Part shown: one piece after another, positions 31,338-42,128 of the stretch
Numbering within the stretch: the first letter of the stretch is position 1
How the letters are laid out: every line of letters begins with the position of its first letter
Assembly (NCBI GenBank): GCA_030407005.1
Contig: JAUDYN010000001.1
Span: forward strand, 3,348,001-3,412,000
DNA: 64,000 nucleotides
Direction of reading: 5' to 3'
Source of the DNA: Desarmillaria ectypa
Taxonomy: Eukaryota > Basidiomycota > Agaricomycetes > Agaricales > Physalacriaceae
Position numbers and translations under genes: made by a program
The notes under the pieces: model-generated
Told to the model about the DNA's origin: nothing
The model's input: the letters and a program-made list of their open reading frames with translations, nothing else
The model's database searches: none

Positions 31338-32660
31338 ATGAACCGTCTAATGTCAAGATTATGGATAGGGCAGGGACCGTCTAGTGCGCTTTCCCTTTGT
31401 TGTCTCTATGCTTTCAACCTGACTGGTATATTCAGACTGCTTACCAGAACTCCCTCAAGAGTTAATCGACCTTATCATCGACGAACTTCAGGCAGACGTA
31501 CACACTCTTCGAGCCAGCGCCCTCGCAGGTCGTGTCTTTCTCCACCGTGCACGCACCCACCTCTTTCGACAGCTCGTTCTAGCACCGCCCTTGCCTTCCT
31601 CTTCGTTGAAGAAGTGTCGTCCACCCTTCTCATCACCACCGCCATCCGTCCTGCGATATGTTAGGAAGCTGAGATTGATCGGTTTAGGCACTCGCGGCAA
31701 GGAACAATGGGTCTCGACGGAACTCCACAGCATTCTCGATGCTCTCGTCAATTTGCGAGAGCTATCCATTGTCAACGTTGATGCCTTGGTGCTGAAACTG
31801 GTACAATCGGCACTATCTTCGAAGCCTTTGGATACTCTATTCCTCAACGTTCTGAGGTTCGAGGACAGAGATGGATTCTATAGCCTCATACGGAGCTTCT
31901 CCCGGTTGAAGCATTTCAGTTTACATCAGTTTCAATGTGATTCGCCATCTTCGCCACCTTCGTCATTGATAACTCCGAACAAACTCGACACGCTCGAGTT
32001 GGCGTATCATTCCTATGGGTCAGACGTGGCGGAAATGCTTGTGGACTCCAAGTCATTACGTGGACTGAAGATGCTCGTTGTAAGGCCCGCGAGCACGGAC
32101 GACCTGGAGAGCATCGGGAGCATCCTAGACGCGACTAAAGACTCATTGGAGAGGCTGGACGTTGGAGCGATGCGGATGATTAGTCGGCCAGGCACGTCAC
32201 GTACTGATATAACAATGCTTACCCCGAATACTCATCAATTACAGATGGCCTCCCGTGCCTAAACCTGCGCCATCTCCAGTCACTCTTGTTGTCAATTTCG
32301 GACAGTCCCGTTCATCAGCCGTTGTTTCGGTGGTGGACTGATACGCTCGGGACTTGGGACGGACCGTATCAGCTAGAGGAGCTCGTCATCAACGTTGGAG
32401 TGCACTTTTATGATGCGGATGTTGAAGAGAGTGATGTGTCCTCTCATTTCTTCGCCGAGCCTTCTCAATGGGTGGAGCTGGACAAGGTGCTTACACGGTC
32501 GCAAATGAGGGAACTGAGGAAAGTCTTGGTACGGATGCAACTCAGAGAGGGCGGGGAAGGTGCGATATTGATGATGCGGGCACTAGAAGACGTCATTCGG
32601 AAGAGCCTTTCGCGTCTAGGCAGACAAGGCCTTCTTGAGGTCGAGGTAACCGGTGTGTAG
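31338..32660 (+). CDS. F-box/LRR-like protein, 408 aa
   Basis: Three exons: 31338-31383, 31436-32200, 32245-32660 (introns of 52 and 44 bp, phases consistent). The N terminus carries an F-box-like motif (LPELPQELIDLIIDEL, then LRASALAGRVFLHRARTHLF), as in the large Agaricomycete family of F-box-type proteins that may deliver substrates to SCF ubiquitin ligases. The rest is a run of leucine-rich beta/alpha-like units (VRKLRLIGLG, LRELSIVNVD, LDTLFLNVLRF, LKHFSLHQF, LDTLELAYHS, LKMLVVRPAS, LERLDVGAM). No canonical repeat consensus. The exact start is uncertain; an in-frame ATG at 31350 is an alternative. The protein's target is unknown. Confidence 0.78.
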
Positions 32661-33918
32661 TTCCTAGTAACACATGTATTCACCGTCACTCATTTCTTTT
32701 CAGACTGTTTGCATCGACCAGGGATGCGCCAAGCCTGAATAATGATGATAATCACAGCATATGTCAATGTATTTCTGCAGAGATGGCATTTATTTGTTTG
32801 CTATTTCTGTGCACACCGTCGGTTTCTATCACCTCCGAGGCCTATAGTGGGTTAAGGTGGGCGTTAGTAGGCGCAACTGGCTCGCCGATCTATCCTCCGC
32901 GTCTGCTCCGCAGTCATTTCGTTTCATTTGCACAGGAACAAGTGCCATTCCCGCGAATCTTCAGCCTTGCGAACTTGGTCGACGTCAGAAAGTCGTGTAC
33001 CAAGAAAGAAGGCCTTCATCTTTAACTGGTGGCTGTCCATGGAGGGTTACGTGTTCATCCATCTCCTTATTTGTATTCCATTCTCTCGTAGTCTTCGTAT
33101 GTAAGTCATTGTGTATTCGGCAGCAGCAGCAGGAACGGCAGATGGAGATCGTGACAGCCCTTGAGGCATACCACGAACGATATGGACAGCCCCTTCGACT
33201 AGGAAGTTGATACTCGGATGTTTGAACGTACTCAGGACCGACGTTCCGGTTGAACCGCTGCGCAGACTTTCTGTTCGCTCCGCTCTAGACATGACGAACG
33301 CGCCGTTCGCTTGTGGCACTCTGTCATGATATGGGGTCCGAATCAGTGGGCAGGAACCGCTAAAATTACATACTCATGCTGCTCCTCGCACCAGAACGAA
33401 AAGAATAGGGGTTTCGCTGTCAATAACGCCATCGACGGTAGCAAATTGTCAGAACAAGCAGGCCACGTACAGGAGGGGGTTGGCAGGGAAGCGGAAATAC
33501 CCATGTCTTGGTACCGAAATATAGTCGAACCATTCCTGCGAAGTAACATTATTGACTGCAAATCATAACGCAATTGCAGAAATAATTAAGAATAATAGTG
33601 CAACGACAGTGACAGGACGCCGTTTTTCTTCTGATGACAGCCCATTTTATTAAATAAGGAAGAGAACAATGGTGATCAAATCAAGGCACCCGCACAAACA
33701 GCTAGGGCTAATACGGAAGAGAGCTTTGACCACTTGTACGATATCTACAGCTTTTATACGGCCAGCCCTTAGATGCGTACGTGTAACCGTATATGAGATG
33801 TAGAATATAGATTATTATTCGCAATGTCTGGTATCACAGTACGATAATTGTTAGGCATGTCGTGATGACATTTCGAGACTTTACCAGTTCCGTACTTTTG
33901 ATTTGACTCAACAAACAA
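32661..33918. other. Intergenic region
   Basis: Between two gene ends (F-box gene, plus strand; transporter, minus strand). It contains a short CAG-type run near 33,121-33,133 and AT-rich 3'-flank sequence at 33,570-33,900. The short open frames here show no known motif or codon pattern. I see no gene. Confidence 0.5.
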
Positions 33919-35795
33919 TCACGGCGGCGTTATCGATGCGCGCCTGAACCTCCTCGGCATCCTCTCAGCGATATTTGTAGTGATGCGGTCCGGCTTGCGA
34001 TAGCTGATTCCAAGTGTGCTCACGAGTAACGTGATACCCGTGAATAGAATGAGAGGGCCCTGAAACAACGGCAATGTCAATGTCAATACTCGACATAAAC
34101 GAATAAAGATTTACATAACCCTCCAAACTATAGGGGAATATCGATTTCCCCGTGAACGCCCAAGGGTGCAACAACCCCGACGAGATAGGCGTCGAAAGTG
34201 CGTTCCCCACTCCTCGTCCAGCCATGAAGATCCCCATCATGATAGAAGCCTGGTGAGGGTCGTCGCTTGCTACTGTGGATATGAAACGAGGCCACATTGC
34301 CGACCAGCTCGGGGCGAGGAAGCCGTAGATGCAAGCAAAGACGAGTAATGGCGCGATGTGGGTGGTGAAGCCCCAGATGAAAAGGACTGCGAGGGATGAA
34401 CCAAGGGCGGAGATGAATATTGATATGCGCAAGTCAAAACGGTCAGAGAGATAGCCTATGAAGATCAGGCCGGGAGCTGAGGCGCCTGCAGAGTGACTTC
34501 AGTCCTATGCAGTACGCAGTCGTTCGTGGAATATTGGACGTACCATTCATTAAGGATAGGGACCAGGTTCCGACTGAGGTCGCATTGTTCAGTCCTAGAT
34601 CCGTCACAAAGGCTACGAAATCACGAGAATTAACCCCCGCTTAAAAGTATAAAGTGGACTTACTCGGCAGATATAGCGTGGGCAAGAATGTTCCCAGTCC
34701 TTGAACCAAATTCGCAACAAACAAGACCCAGAAAGGGTGGTACTTGAGGAACTGAGTATCTATCGGCCTTCGATGAACGACCTGGGATGCCGAGACACGA
34801 GGTTTAATGTATGGGAATGCGGGTAGCACAAGAAGAGCAAAGCTGGTCGCCAAAGCAAACATTGTTATCTTGCGTCCGTACTTGTTAAGCAGTGCTTCTG
34901 TGATGATTGGCATGACGACACCACCAACACCTGGATTATATGCGGATTAGCTGGTGCAAGACATGTCAAAAACGCCAGCATACCAGTACCCGAAAAGATA
35001 AGTCCATTTGCCTGCACAGGTTTTGTTTTAGTTCTCTGTCCTGCATCAAGATCAAAGACATACCAATCCTTTCCTGTCCGAGAACCACTCAAAGAGGTAT
35101 GTCATGACGGGAAAGTAAAGGAAACCTGAGCGAGATCAGGTATGGTCCTTTACAACTCTGCTTAATGACACTTACTTCCACCAATCGAATACATGACGCC
35201 CTGAGTGAGAACAAGCATTTCCGGAGTTTTCGAAAATGCAGCCCCGATCAGCCCCGCGACACTCAACCCCAGGCCAGCATACATCATCTGCTTCTTACGT
35301 GCTGGGTATCGCGCGATTATGGGAAGAATCACTATCGATGAAAGGTATATCAGTCCCGTTGAAAGGGATCCCACAAGCGCAAGGAGCGTAGACGACGAGT
35401 CTTTGAACTCGTGTGATGCGTAGTAGTTGAGGAAAACACCATAGGAGAAGGGATAAGACCAGACGAGGAGTTCGACGAGCCATGCGCTGATCATGTAGGC
35501 CCAAGCATCGAAGCCGTGATCCTGTTGAACGGTGAGATGATGCTTGGATGCGATAAGGGTGAATACCAACCATAGGCGGCAAGGAAGTTGCATTGAGAGG
35601 TGCTTCATCGGAATCTTGACCATTGTCCTGTACGAAATTCGACTGCGATGTAGAAGGTGTAGGACGGATGTATTCGAGCTCAATTGTCTCTTGCCCTACT
35701 TGGTTTACGCTGACGCTGCGGTAATGGTTAGCAACATCAGGATCGAATAAGAACGACACACGCCTTGCAGTTATGGACCCAGCTTTCGTAGACAT
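33919..35795 (-). CDS. Major facilitator superfamily transporter, monocarboxylate-porter type, 502 aa
   Basis: Eight exons in order: 35571-35795, 35176-35521, 35064-35125, 34984-35011, 34664-34930, 34544-34612, 34115-34485, 33919-34059. All seven introns are GT-AG, 49-58 bp, and the phases close to 503 codons. A hydrophilic N terminus of about 75 residues precedes 12 predicted membrane segments. TM1 is about DHGFDAWAYMISAWLVELL; the TM2-3 loop has YPARKKQMMY; the stretch YFPVMTYLFEWFSDRKGLAN with GLIFSGTG is typical of the MCP family (TC 2.A.1.13). A short central loop (KPRVSASQVVHRRP) separates the halves, and TM12 is GPLILFTGITLLV. It likely moves a carboxylate or similar small molecule across the plasma membrane; the substrate is not readable. 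Divergent from HAD copy B (781 bp between starts). Confidence 0.9.
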
Positions 35796-36576
35796 AGTGG
35801 TATTTGTGCGAGGACCCTTCCTTCCGTTGAGTCATATTTTTTTTTTCTGTCGGAGCATTTCCAAATCCCGCTCGGATGATCGCTCTGCCGCAATATGGTG
35901 AAACGAGCGTTCAGTGGGCTCAATATTCATTGGGTGAGCCACATTATTTGAAAGAGTTTGTCTAGCGTAAAAGTTGAGGAAGCAGGCCTCGGAGGCCATA
36001 GGCGGTTTGAAAAAGAAATCCTGAGCAAGGATCGCCAACGACAAGGCCCGTCAATATCTCAAGTATTTGCACCATTGCTCAGTCCTGTGACCTGGCGATG
36101 TACGGGTTGGAGGCGACGAGGCAGCATAGCAATGTGGCGGCATGTACCTAACGGCAAGGTAGTCTTAAATAAAGGCGGTGGTAGCCGTGTCATCGTAGAC
36201 GCCATCGTCATCGTCGATGGTAGTGGTAGTGGTGGTGATTTGTCGAGAGCCGACCTATATCGCGTGTTAATTCGTGAATTGTAGGCGTCAGTGACCGTCG
36301 TCGTCACTATCAGGTCCTATGTTTAGGACTCACGTGGCGGCAGTGCTACTTATTTCAAATTCTAGAACTCGACCGCCAAACGATAGTCGCCAACCTCCTC
36401 TTCACTGTATCATTTTGTCATGCTCAGGCTTTAAGTTGTGACAATTGAGTGCCATGGCGGGGTGATTGTCGCGTGCATATGGTGCATGTATATGCAAATG
36501 CCTGGTCCGTCGGACCAGGGACGGCGTCAGCCTCGTTGCACCGATATTCTCGCTTCCCACTTCCAAGTCTGCAAAA
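35796..36576. other. Divergent promoter region between transporter and HAD copy B
   Basis: 781 bp with no gene. Holds GTAGTGGTAGTGGTGGTGA-type simple sequence near 36,212-36,240, CT-rich stretches towards the HAD start, and the palindrome at 36501-36519. Confidence 0.6.
36501..36519. promoter_or_regulatory. Palindrome upstream of HAD copy B
   Basis: CCTGGTCCG-T-CGGACCAGG: two perfect 9-bp arms around one base, 58 bp before the ATG. The CCG/CGG half sites resemble those of Zn2Cys6 transcription factors, but no factor can be named. Confidence 0.35.
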
Positions 36577-37538
36577 ATGGTGACTACCACAGTGAAATAT
36601 GTGATTTTTGATATGGATGGTAGGTCTCTCATGACAAGGGATATAACAAAGCCTCACTACTTTGTTTACAGGACTGTTGATCGATACAGAAAGGATTCAT
36701 ACTGAAGTAACCAGTGCGTTCAATGATTCCCTTATAACATCCCATACCGGACTCACAAAATACCGATAGATCAGATCCTGGCGCAGCATGGCAAAGAAAT
36801 GACTTGGGACATAAAAGCAGGATGCATGGGTAAACGTGCGTCTGGTAAAATCTTTTGCTATCGAATCTAACGAGTATTGAATAGCCGAGAGAGCCTCGGC
36901 TGAGCACCTTCTCTCCTTCTTTCCCTCAATTTCGTTATCTGTCGATTCCTACATTGAACAGAAAAATATCCTTCAAGATAAACTCCTGCCCTCTGTCCCT
37001 CTTCTACCTGGTGTGCGCAAGCTCGTGCAGCACCTTCGAAAGCATAGGATTCCTATCGCAGTGGCGACTAGTTCCGGGCGGCTGAGGTATGAGAAAAAGA
37101 CGAGCCATCTAGGCGACGTATTTGAGTGTTTCGAAGGGAACGTCGTATGCGCTGATGATGAGAGGTGGGGAGGAAACGCTATGAAAGGAAAGCCGGCACC
37201 GGACATCTTCTTGGTCGCGGCTAGAGAGTTGTTGGGCAGGGATGTAGGCGAACCTGGGCCAATCTCGGAAGACCAAATATCGGAGAGGCAGAAAGGTCTA
37301 GTGTTTGAGGATGGATTCGCCGGCGTGCAAGCTGGGAAGCGAGCAGGAATGAATGGTGTGTTGATATACTCTTTCTACTAAATATCGATACTGACAGAGT
37401 TCAGTGGTGTGGGTCCAGGATAGCAACCTTCTGGGCGTGGAGTATAGTGGGGACGAAAAGGCAGATGTCACTCTTAGATCCATCCAGGATTTCATTCCTG
37501 AGAAATGGGGCCTTCCACCCTATGACAAGGAGCTGTAG
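36577..37538 (+). CDS. HAD-superfamily phosphatase (pseudouridine-5'-phosphatase-like), copy B
   Basis: Five exons: 36577-36619, 36672-36713, 36770-36835, 36885-37355, 37405-37538, giving 251 aa. Motif I VIFDMDGLLIDTERIH, cap region TWDIKAGCMGKPERA, motif II AVATSSG, motif III MKGKPAPDIF, motif IV GLVFEDGFAG. The C terminus EKWGLPPYDKEL is shared with copy A. Exons 2 and 3 have the same length as in copy A (42 and 66 bp) and introns sit at the same codons. All catalytic residues are present and there is no defect, so this should be an active soluble phosphatase. Immediately downstream, convergent, lies a fragment of the RNase H-like gene, as in copy C. Confidence 0.9.
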
Positions 37539-37668
37539 CTGTGCGTTCGTTAGATTGTTACGTGCATATTCTGCTTTCCATACACTTTGATCACCCCGCT
37601 AAAACTCTATTTGGACATATATACTGTCGAGTACCTTAGTTATCGATGACCGCTAAGAAACTCTATTT

Positions 37669-37905
37669 TCAAACAACTGCAACGTTAGTAGCCTTCTTCG
37701 TCAACCCGTTAGCCTTCTTCAACCCTCGAGGAATCATCCAAAATCCCACATCGATACCCTCCTTTTTTATAGAACTGACACTTCAAATAAAGACCACAGG
37801 TTCGCAGGTCACTTTCCCTAGGATGTACACATTCCGCTTAACTAGTTAGTGCTTCTACATCCGTCTCAATGCTCTGCACACGCATCTCTAAAGTGTTATT
37901 TAGTA
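37669..37905 (-). pseudogene. RNase H-like protein, copy B fragment
   Basis: The C-terminal exon of the family (GIDVGFWMIPRGLKKANGL, ending TGA at 37669-37671) is fused to a remnant of the middle exon (VQSIETDVE) by an internal deletion. It has stops, and Asp of the KADGL motif is Asn. It lies tail to tail with HAD copy B, matching the arrangement of copy C. Confidence 0.75.
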
Positions 37906-37937
37906 TGAAACTGTGAGAGTATCCTTTCACACATAGA

Positions 37938-40728
37938 CTACACTCCGTTGTCATTACTCGATAATTCTATCTCCTTACGACTAGGATCTCCTGCAATAAA
38001 CTGCCGGACCCTACGCCACACCTTTGACCAGAGATGTTGCGGAGAATTATCATCTTCTCCTTGAGCTGGTTGCACGGGATTGGAAGACACCGTGACATCC
38101 TTTCCAAATGCACCCACACACTCAGCTTCAATAAACGCCTTGAAATCGGTTATGACACGAGGTGTGTCGTACTGAATCCATTCCCATGCCTGATGTTCAG
38201 CGCCTTGAAGCCGCTGTATACAGCCGGTCCAGGCAGGGTCCTTGGGACGGAGGAGAGCGAGACGGCGAAGAGTCTTGGTTTCATGAGGGCCCTGCAAGAA
38301 GTGAACAAATTGTCGGGTTCATGCAAGTATTCTAGTGATTGCTGGCGTATCTGAACATTCAAATCGTCGGATGCCAGTCCGGTGACGATCAGGTCCAAGA
38401 ATATTGGTAGACCACGACCGGTCTGTGTGCGCAGCTGTTCGAAGACACTCGATACAAAATAAGCCAAGGTCTCGTTCGTGAAAGAAGTGGACTGAAAAAA
38501 ATAGGTGCCCAGTTCATAGGCAGAATGGTAGCAGTCAGGAGAAAGCCATATAGTGTCCTCAAAAGCGATTTGAATAGATTTGGTAGCCAGTTGTGGTGTG
38601 CACCAGTCTTTGGCGAGGAATGGTGGGAGAGGGAACGTGGAATTTAAAACTCGAAAGAAAGTTGTCAAGACAAAGTTTCACTCAGGGAGAGTTAAAGTAT
38701 CGTCGAATTCGACCGACGAGATTAGCGTGTATAGCAATTTCAGGACAGCATGACGATTATTGTCTAAGGGGACGGCAGCTGTGCCGTCGTCATATGATAG
38801 AAGTGATTTGATACCCAGGAAGTCACCAATGCCTTGCACTATCCTGATGAACAAACTGTCATAGAAAGTATCGGCAGGGATGGTCATGCTTCGTATAGAG
38901 GGTGAGCCGGCCATGCTCAAGAGAAGGTAGAGCCGTGAATCCTGAGAGGGATCTACATCGGTGTGATTCTGGCTGAAAATGGCGGCCTCGGTACCCATGT
39001 GGTCTTGAAGTATGACCCCAGCGACATATAGGTACAAAGACTCCTGAATCGCCGTCCGAAGGGTAGTCACGGTACTATCTCCGTAACGGATTTTTATCCC
39101 ATTACTCAATGACATGGGTAGGGAGAGTGAAGTCAGCATTCCAATAGAACGATGGTATCTCAGTGAACAATATCTGCATCACTTCGAGGTTGTCAGGGCC
39201 AGATGGGAGGAGCTGCTGAAGTAGATATGCCCAGACTATGGGCTGTAAAAGAAGAGCGGTAGGGTCATCGGGTACGGTTTTCAGATTGGACATGATCAGT
39301 TCCCGGATCTCCTTGCGACAATCTGTCTGAACACACAGAAGGTCTGCGTGAATGCCAGGGGAGAAGCACCCCTTGGCGGGTCGTGGCATTCTAAAAGCAC
39401 AGAGCCAGTCTGTGAATCGGAGATGCGCTCGAAGAAGGCGATCCACTTTACTTTCGTGCATAGAGACATCTGGTCCGTAGACAAGGGTGATGAGAGCTGC
39501 AAAACATGCGGACGAGATATCGGCTATACGGCGCTTGAGAAAATTCACAGACTTGAGCGGCAAATCACTCGTTGACTCTATCACAGTGTTCGACACACTG
39601 GGGTTGGAAGACGTGTGAATGAGTCAAGCAAGTGCTTGCACATCCGTTTCATCGGCACTAACCTCGACAGCTGCACGCTCAGCATCCCTTAGCGTGCGAA
39701 CAATAGGCGCTCCAGGGGTAGATATACGCGGCGACTGTGTCCAAAGTTTGGATATCGGAGAGATAGCCAATTGAAAAGGCCATTGTGCAAGACATAGCAG
39801 AGAAGTAATATTTGTGACAGCGGAGTCTCGTAAGGGCATGAGGGGTAAAAGATCGGAAGGAAGTTGGTGACAATGTAGGCAGAAAATGATATAAAGGTGA
39901 TTGCCCCAACAACACTTGCAATCGGCACGTGCAAGGGGACGATAAAAACAACCAATCCCACAAGAAAGACAGTCAGTGATATGCTCATCAGGACGGGAAG
40001 GAGTCCAATAATGAAGGCTACATGCCATTGCTGGAGACCAATGTATCGAAATTGACGCACACGGCATCTGTCCCGTGGTGTTCCTGATGGCACAGACATG
40101 TACCGGTGGATCCACTGCTTTGTCAAAACAGCGAATAGGGCAGTGGTAAGACTCAGTGAGAGACTGGTAAACCACAATCCATTGACCCATGAGTCAGAGG
40201 TTGAGGGACGGAAGGCAAGGTCTGAGCGAGGGACGTCGTTTACGAGGGAACCGTTCGAGGCAGAGCGTTGAACATTTATAAGCTCGATCAAAAGCGAAGC
40301 AGTGACCTCGCCGTAGTCAACCTGGAGGCTCTGCGATGTCTGAGCGACAAATGTTGTAACCACTGCTGAGAAAAGGCCAGCCTTTTCTTCATCAATGAAG
40401 GAATTACCGACTTCTGAGCAGTCGTACTCACAAAGACGAGGAGAACGTCTAGCCCGTCTCTCCACCCTTCCACCATCTCGATGTCAAATGCAGCACATTC
40501 TTCCAGGTATGTTCTCCACACCCTAGCTGTTGGTCCCAGCTCCTCATGCTGCTTATTCTCCGAAAATTTCTGTTCGTAGTCAAATGGATCGTTGCCTAGG
40601 CTCTTCATGAGACGGGCGGCTATGGAAGAGAAGGCATGGGTGTCAGATTCAGAGTGGAGGTCGCGTGCAAGGCCCCTTCTCAAGCGCCTCATTTCCTCTC
40701 CCACGGTCAGCGGCGAAGTCTTCACCAA
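37938..40728 (-). pseudogene. DUF6535-type membrane protein, decayed
   Basis: Family of large Agaricomycete proteins with an N-terminal multi-TM DUF6535 domain. Visible: ELGPTARVWRTYLEECAAFD, WRDGLDVLLVF, a 50-bp intron (40382-40431) joining to AGLFSAVVTTFVAQ, then WVNGLWFTSLSLSLTTALFA, TKQWIHRYM, WHVAFIIGLLPVLMS and VFLVGLVVFIV (TM helices), and a long soluble C-terminal part ending near FKAFIEAECVG. The first in-frame ATG is 40692-40690; an upstream exon with a TACTAAC branch site is possible. Two in-frame TGA codons (39624-39626, 38678-38680) stand where Trp is plausible. There are frame changes near 39,110-39,140 and 38,280. Function of the family is unknown. Confidence 0.7.
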
Positions 40729-41021
40729 AGCCGTGTTAGTATTTTACTGGAATAAACACTGAAGACCATGATTGCAGAGAACCTGTGGCAGTTTGATAAC
40801 AGAATTTTGAGCAGAGCATAGGTCTCAGCAAGAGCGACCGTGAGAGAAGATGGCGAGGAAAAAGTGCGCGTTTCCAGGCACGTGTTGAATTTCAAATTTT
40901 TGACGCGACCACTATCAGGGTAACGGTCAACATCCGCCTTTGTCTCTCCTTGTTGTGCCATTTTGTCCTCGTTGCACCAGGTCTCGTTCTGCAAACTTCA
41001 GCTTCAAAGCTCGACGTTCAG
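40729..41021. other. Junction between DUF6535 relic and HAD fragment
   Basis: The minus strand is open (frame 40722-40994) and may hold a 5' exon or leader of the DUF6535 gene. The start MAQQGETKADVDRYPD would fit an N terminus, but splicing is not clear. No other signal. Confidence 0.35.
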
Positions 41022-41290
41022 CGCTTTGGAAAGGAAGAAGGGTCTAGTGTTCGAGGATGTATTCGCTGGCGTGCAATCTGGCAAACAAACGGGAATGAAC
41101 AGTGCGTTGATACGTTATCTCTATCAAACATCGATATCTCGATGCTGACGCAATCCCAGTGATGTGGGTATCTGATAGCAACGTCCTGGGTGTGGAATAT
41201 GCTGGAGAAGAAAGTGCGGGTCGTAGTCTTGCGTACGTTAGATTGTTGCGCGCGTATGCTGCTTTCCATGCTGAAAATTCCTTTAGATGT
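41022..41290 (+). pseudogene. HAD phosphatase, copy C (3' fragment)
   Basis: Only motif IV onward remains: GLVFEDVFAGVQSGKQTGMN, the last intron in the same place (GTGCGT...CCCAG, about 41103-41159), and part of the last exon (VMWVSDSNVLGVEYAGEES). The end of that exon is deleted, and the copy continues in sequence homologous to the 3' flank of copy B (TTAGATTGTT...TGCTTTCCAT). It therefore arose by segmental duplication, not retroposition. Confidence 0.8.
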
Positions 41291-41335
41291 AACAGTTACC
41301 ATACTTACGTGACTGTAACCACCGAGAATTACATT

Positions 41336-42128
41336 TCAAGAAGCTATGACACGAGTAGCCTTCTTCGCCAACCCGTCGGCCTTGTTCAACTCTCGAGGGA
41401 TTAACCAAAATCCCACATCAATACCCTTCCTCTCCACAGAACTGATAGCTTCATCCAACTCCAAATAAAGATCAAGATTTGCAGGTCGCTTTCCTTGGGA
41501 CGTGCGCATTCCTTTCGTCTGATACCAGCCAGTTAGCTGCGGGTCGGGAACCTCAAGGACGTCGTACCTTCCATTTGGGCAACCACTTTGTCATGCCCAA
41601 CACAACATACTCCGAGTCACATGCGATTATCCATTGAGGACGAGTCACCAGACCAGAGCTGCCCGTCGTGTTATGGGTCTTGAACGTCTGCAATTCATGC
41701 CCCTTCTCATTGCGATGATTCTCCGTATCTATCTCAAAGCGCTGCATACGCATTTTCTTGAGTCCCTGAATGGCAGCTAATAGTTCCGCACGTTGACTGG
41801 TCCTCACGGCGCCCGGATCCATTGTATCGTCAATGGGAATACTCCACTGGTCCATCTCATCGCTTCCCATATCGATCCCGATCCCCGCCGTCACGTCTAC
41901 TCTCCCATTATTGGAACATGCCCCATCGATAAAGATGAGCTTGAAGTTGTGACAGGGAAATAGCTTCCCTTTGAAAGTCTGGTGGTGGCAACATGCTGCA
42001 AAATATGCGCCGCAGTAGGTGCATTGAGCGATCAGTTCATCGAGGGAGAACAGCCTGGCGAGTCGTTCGCAAAAGAGGAACCTGCGTTCGAAGATTCCTT
42101 CGTGGTCGTAACTGTAATCAAGTGCCAT
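41336..42128 (-). CDS. RNase H-like protein, copy C, 247 aa
   Basis: Two exons, 41568-42128 and 41336-41518, with a 49-bp intron. The N terminus has a Cys/His cluster (CTYCGAYFAACCHHQ) that may bind zinc, then an RNase H fold: IFIDGACSNNG (first Asp), TSQRAELLAAIQGLKK (Glu), CDSEYVVLGMTKWLPKWK (Asp), and PRELNKADGLAKKA (last Asp). All four carboxylates are present, so hydrolysis of RNA in RNA-DNA hybrids or a related activity is likely. It is a host-type gene common in filamentous fungi, not the retrotransposon RNase H. ATG at 42128. Tail to tail with HAD fragment C (about 46 bp). It is the only intact copy of three. Confidence 0.85.

Noticed and set aside
27338..37538. Retroposed origin of the extra HAD copies
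   Set aside because: Copies A, B and C keep introns at the same codons and B/C share 3' flanks, so they are DNA-level duplicates.
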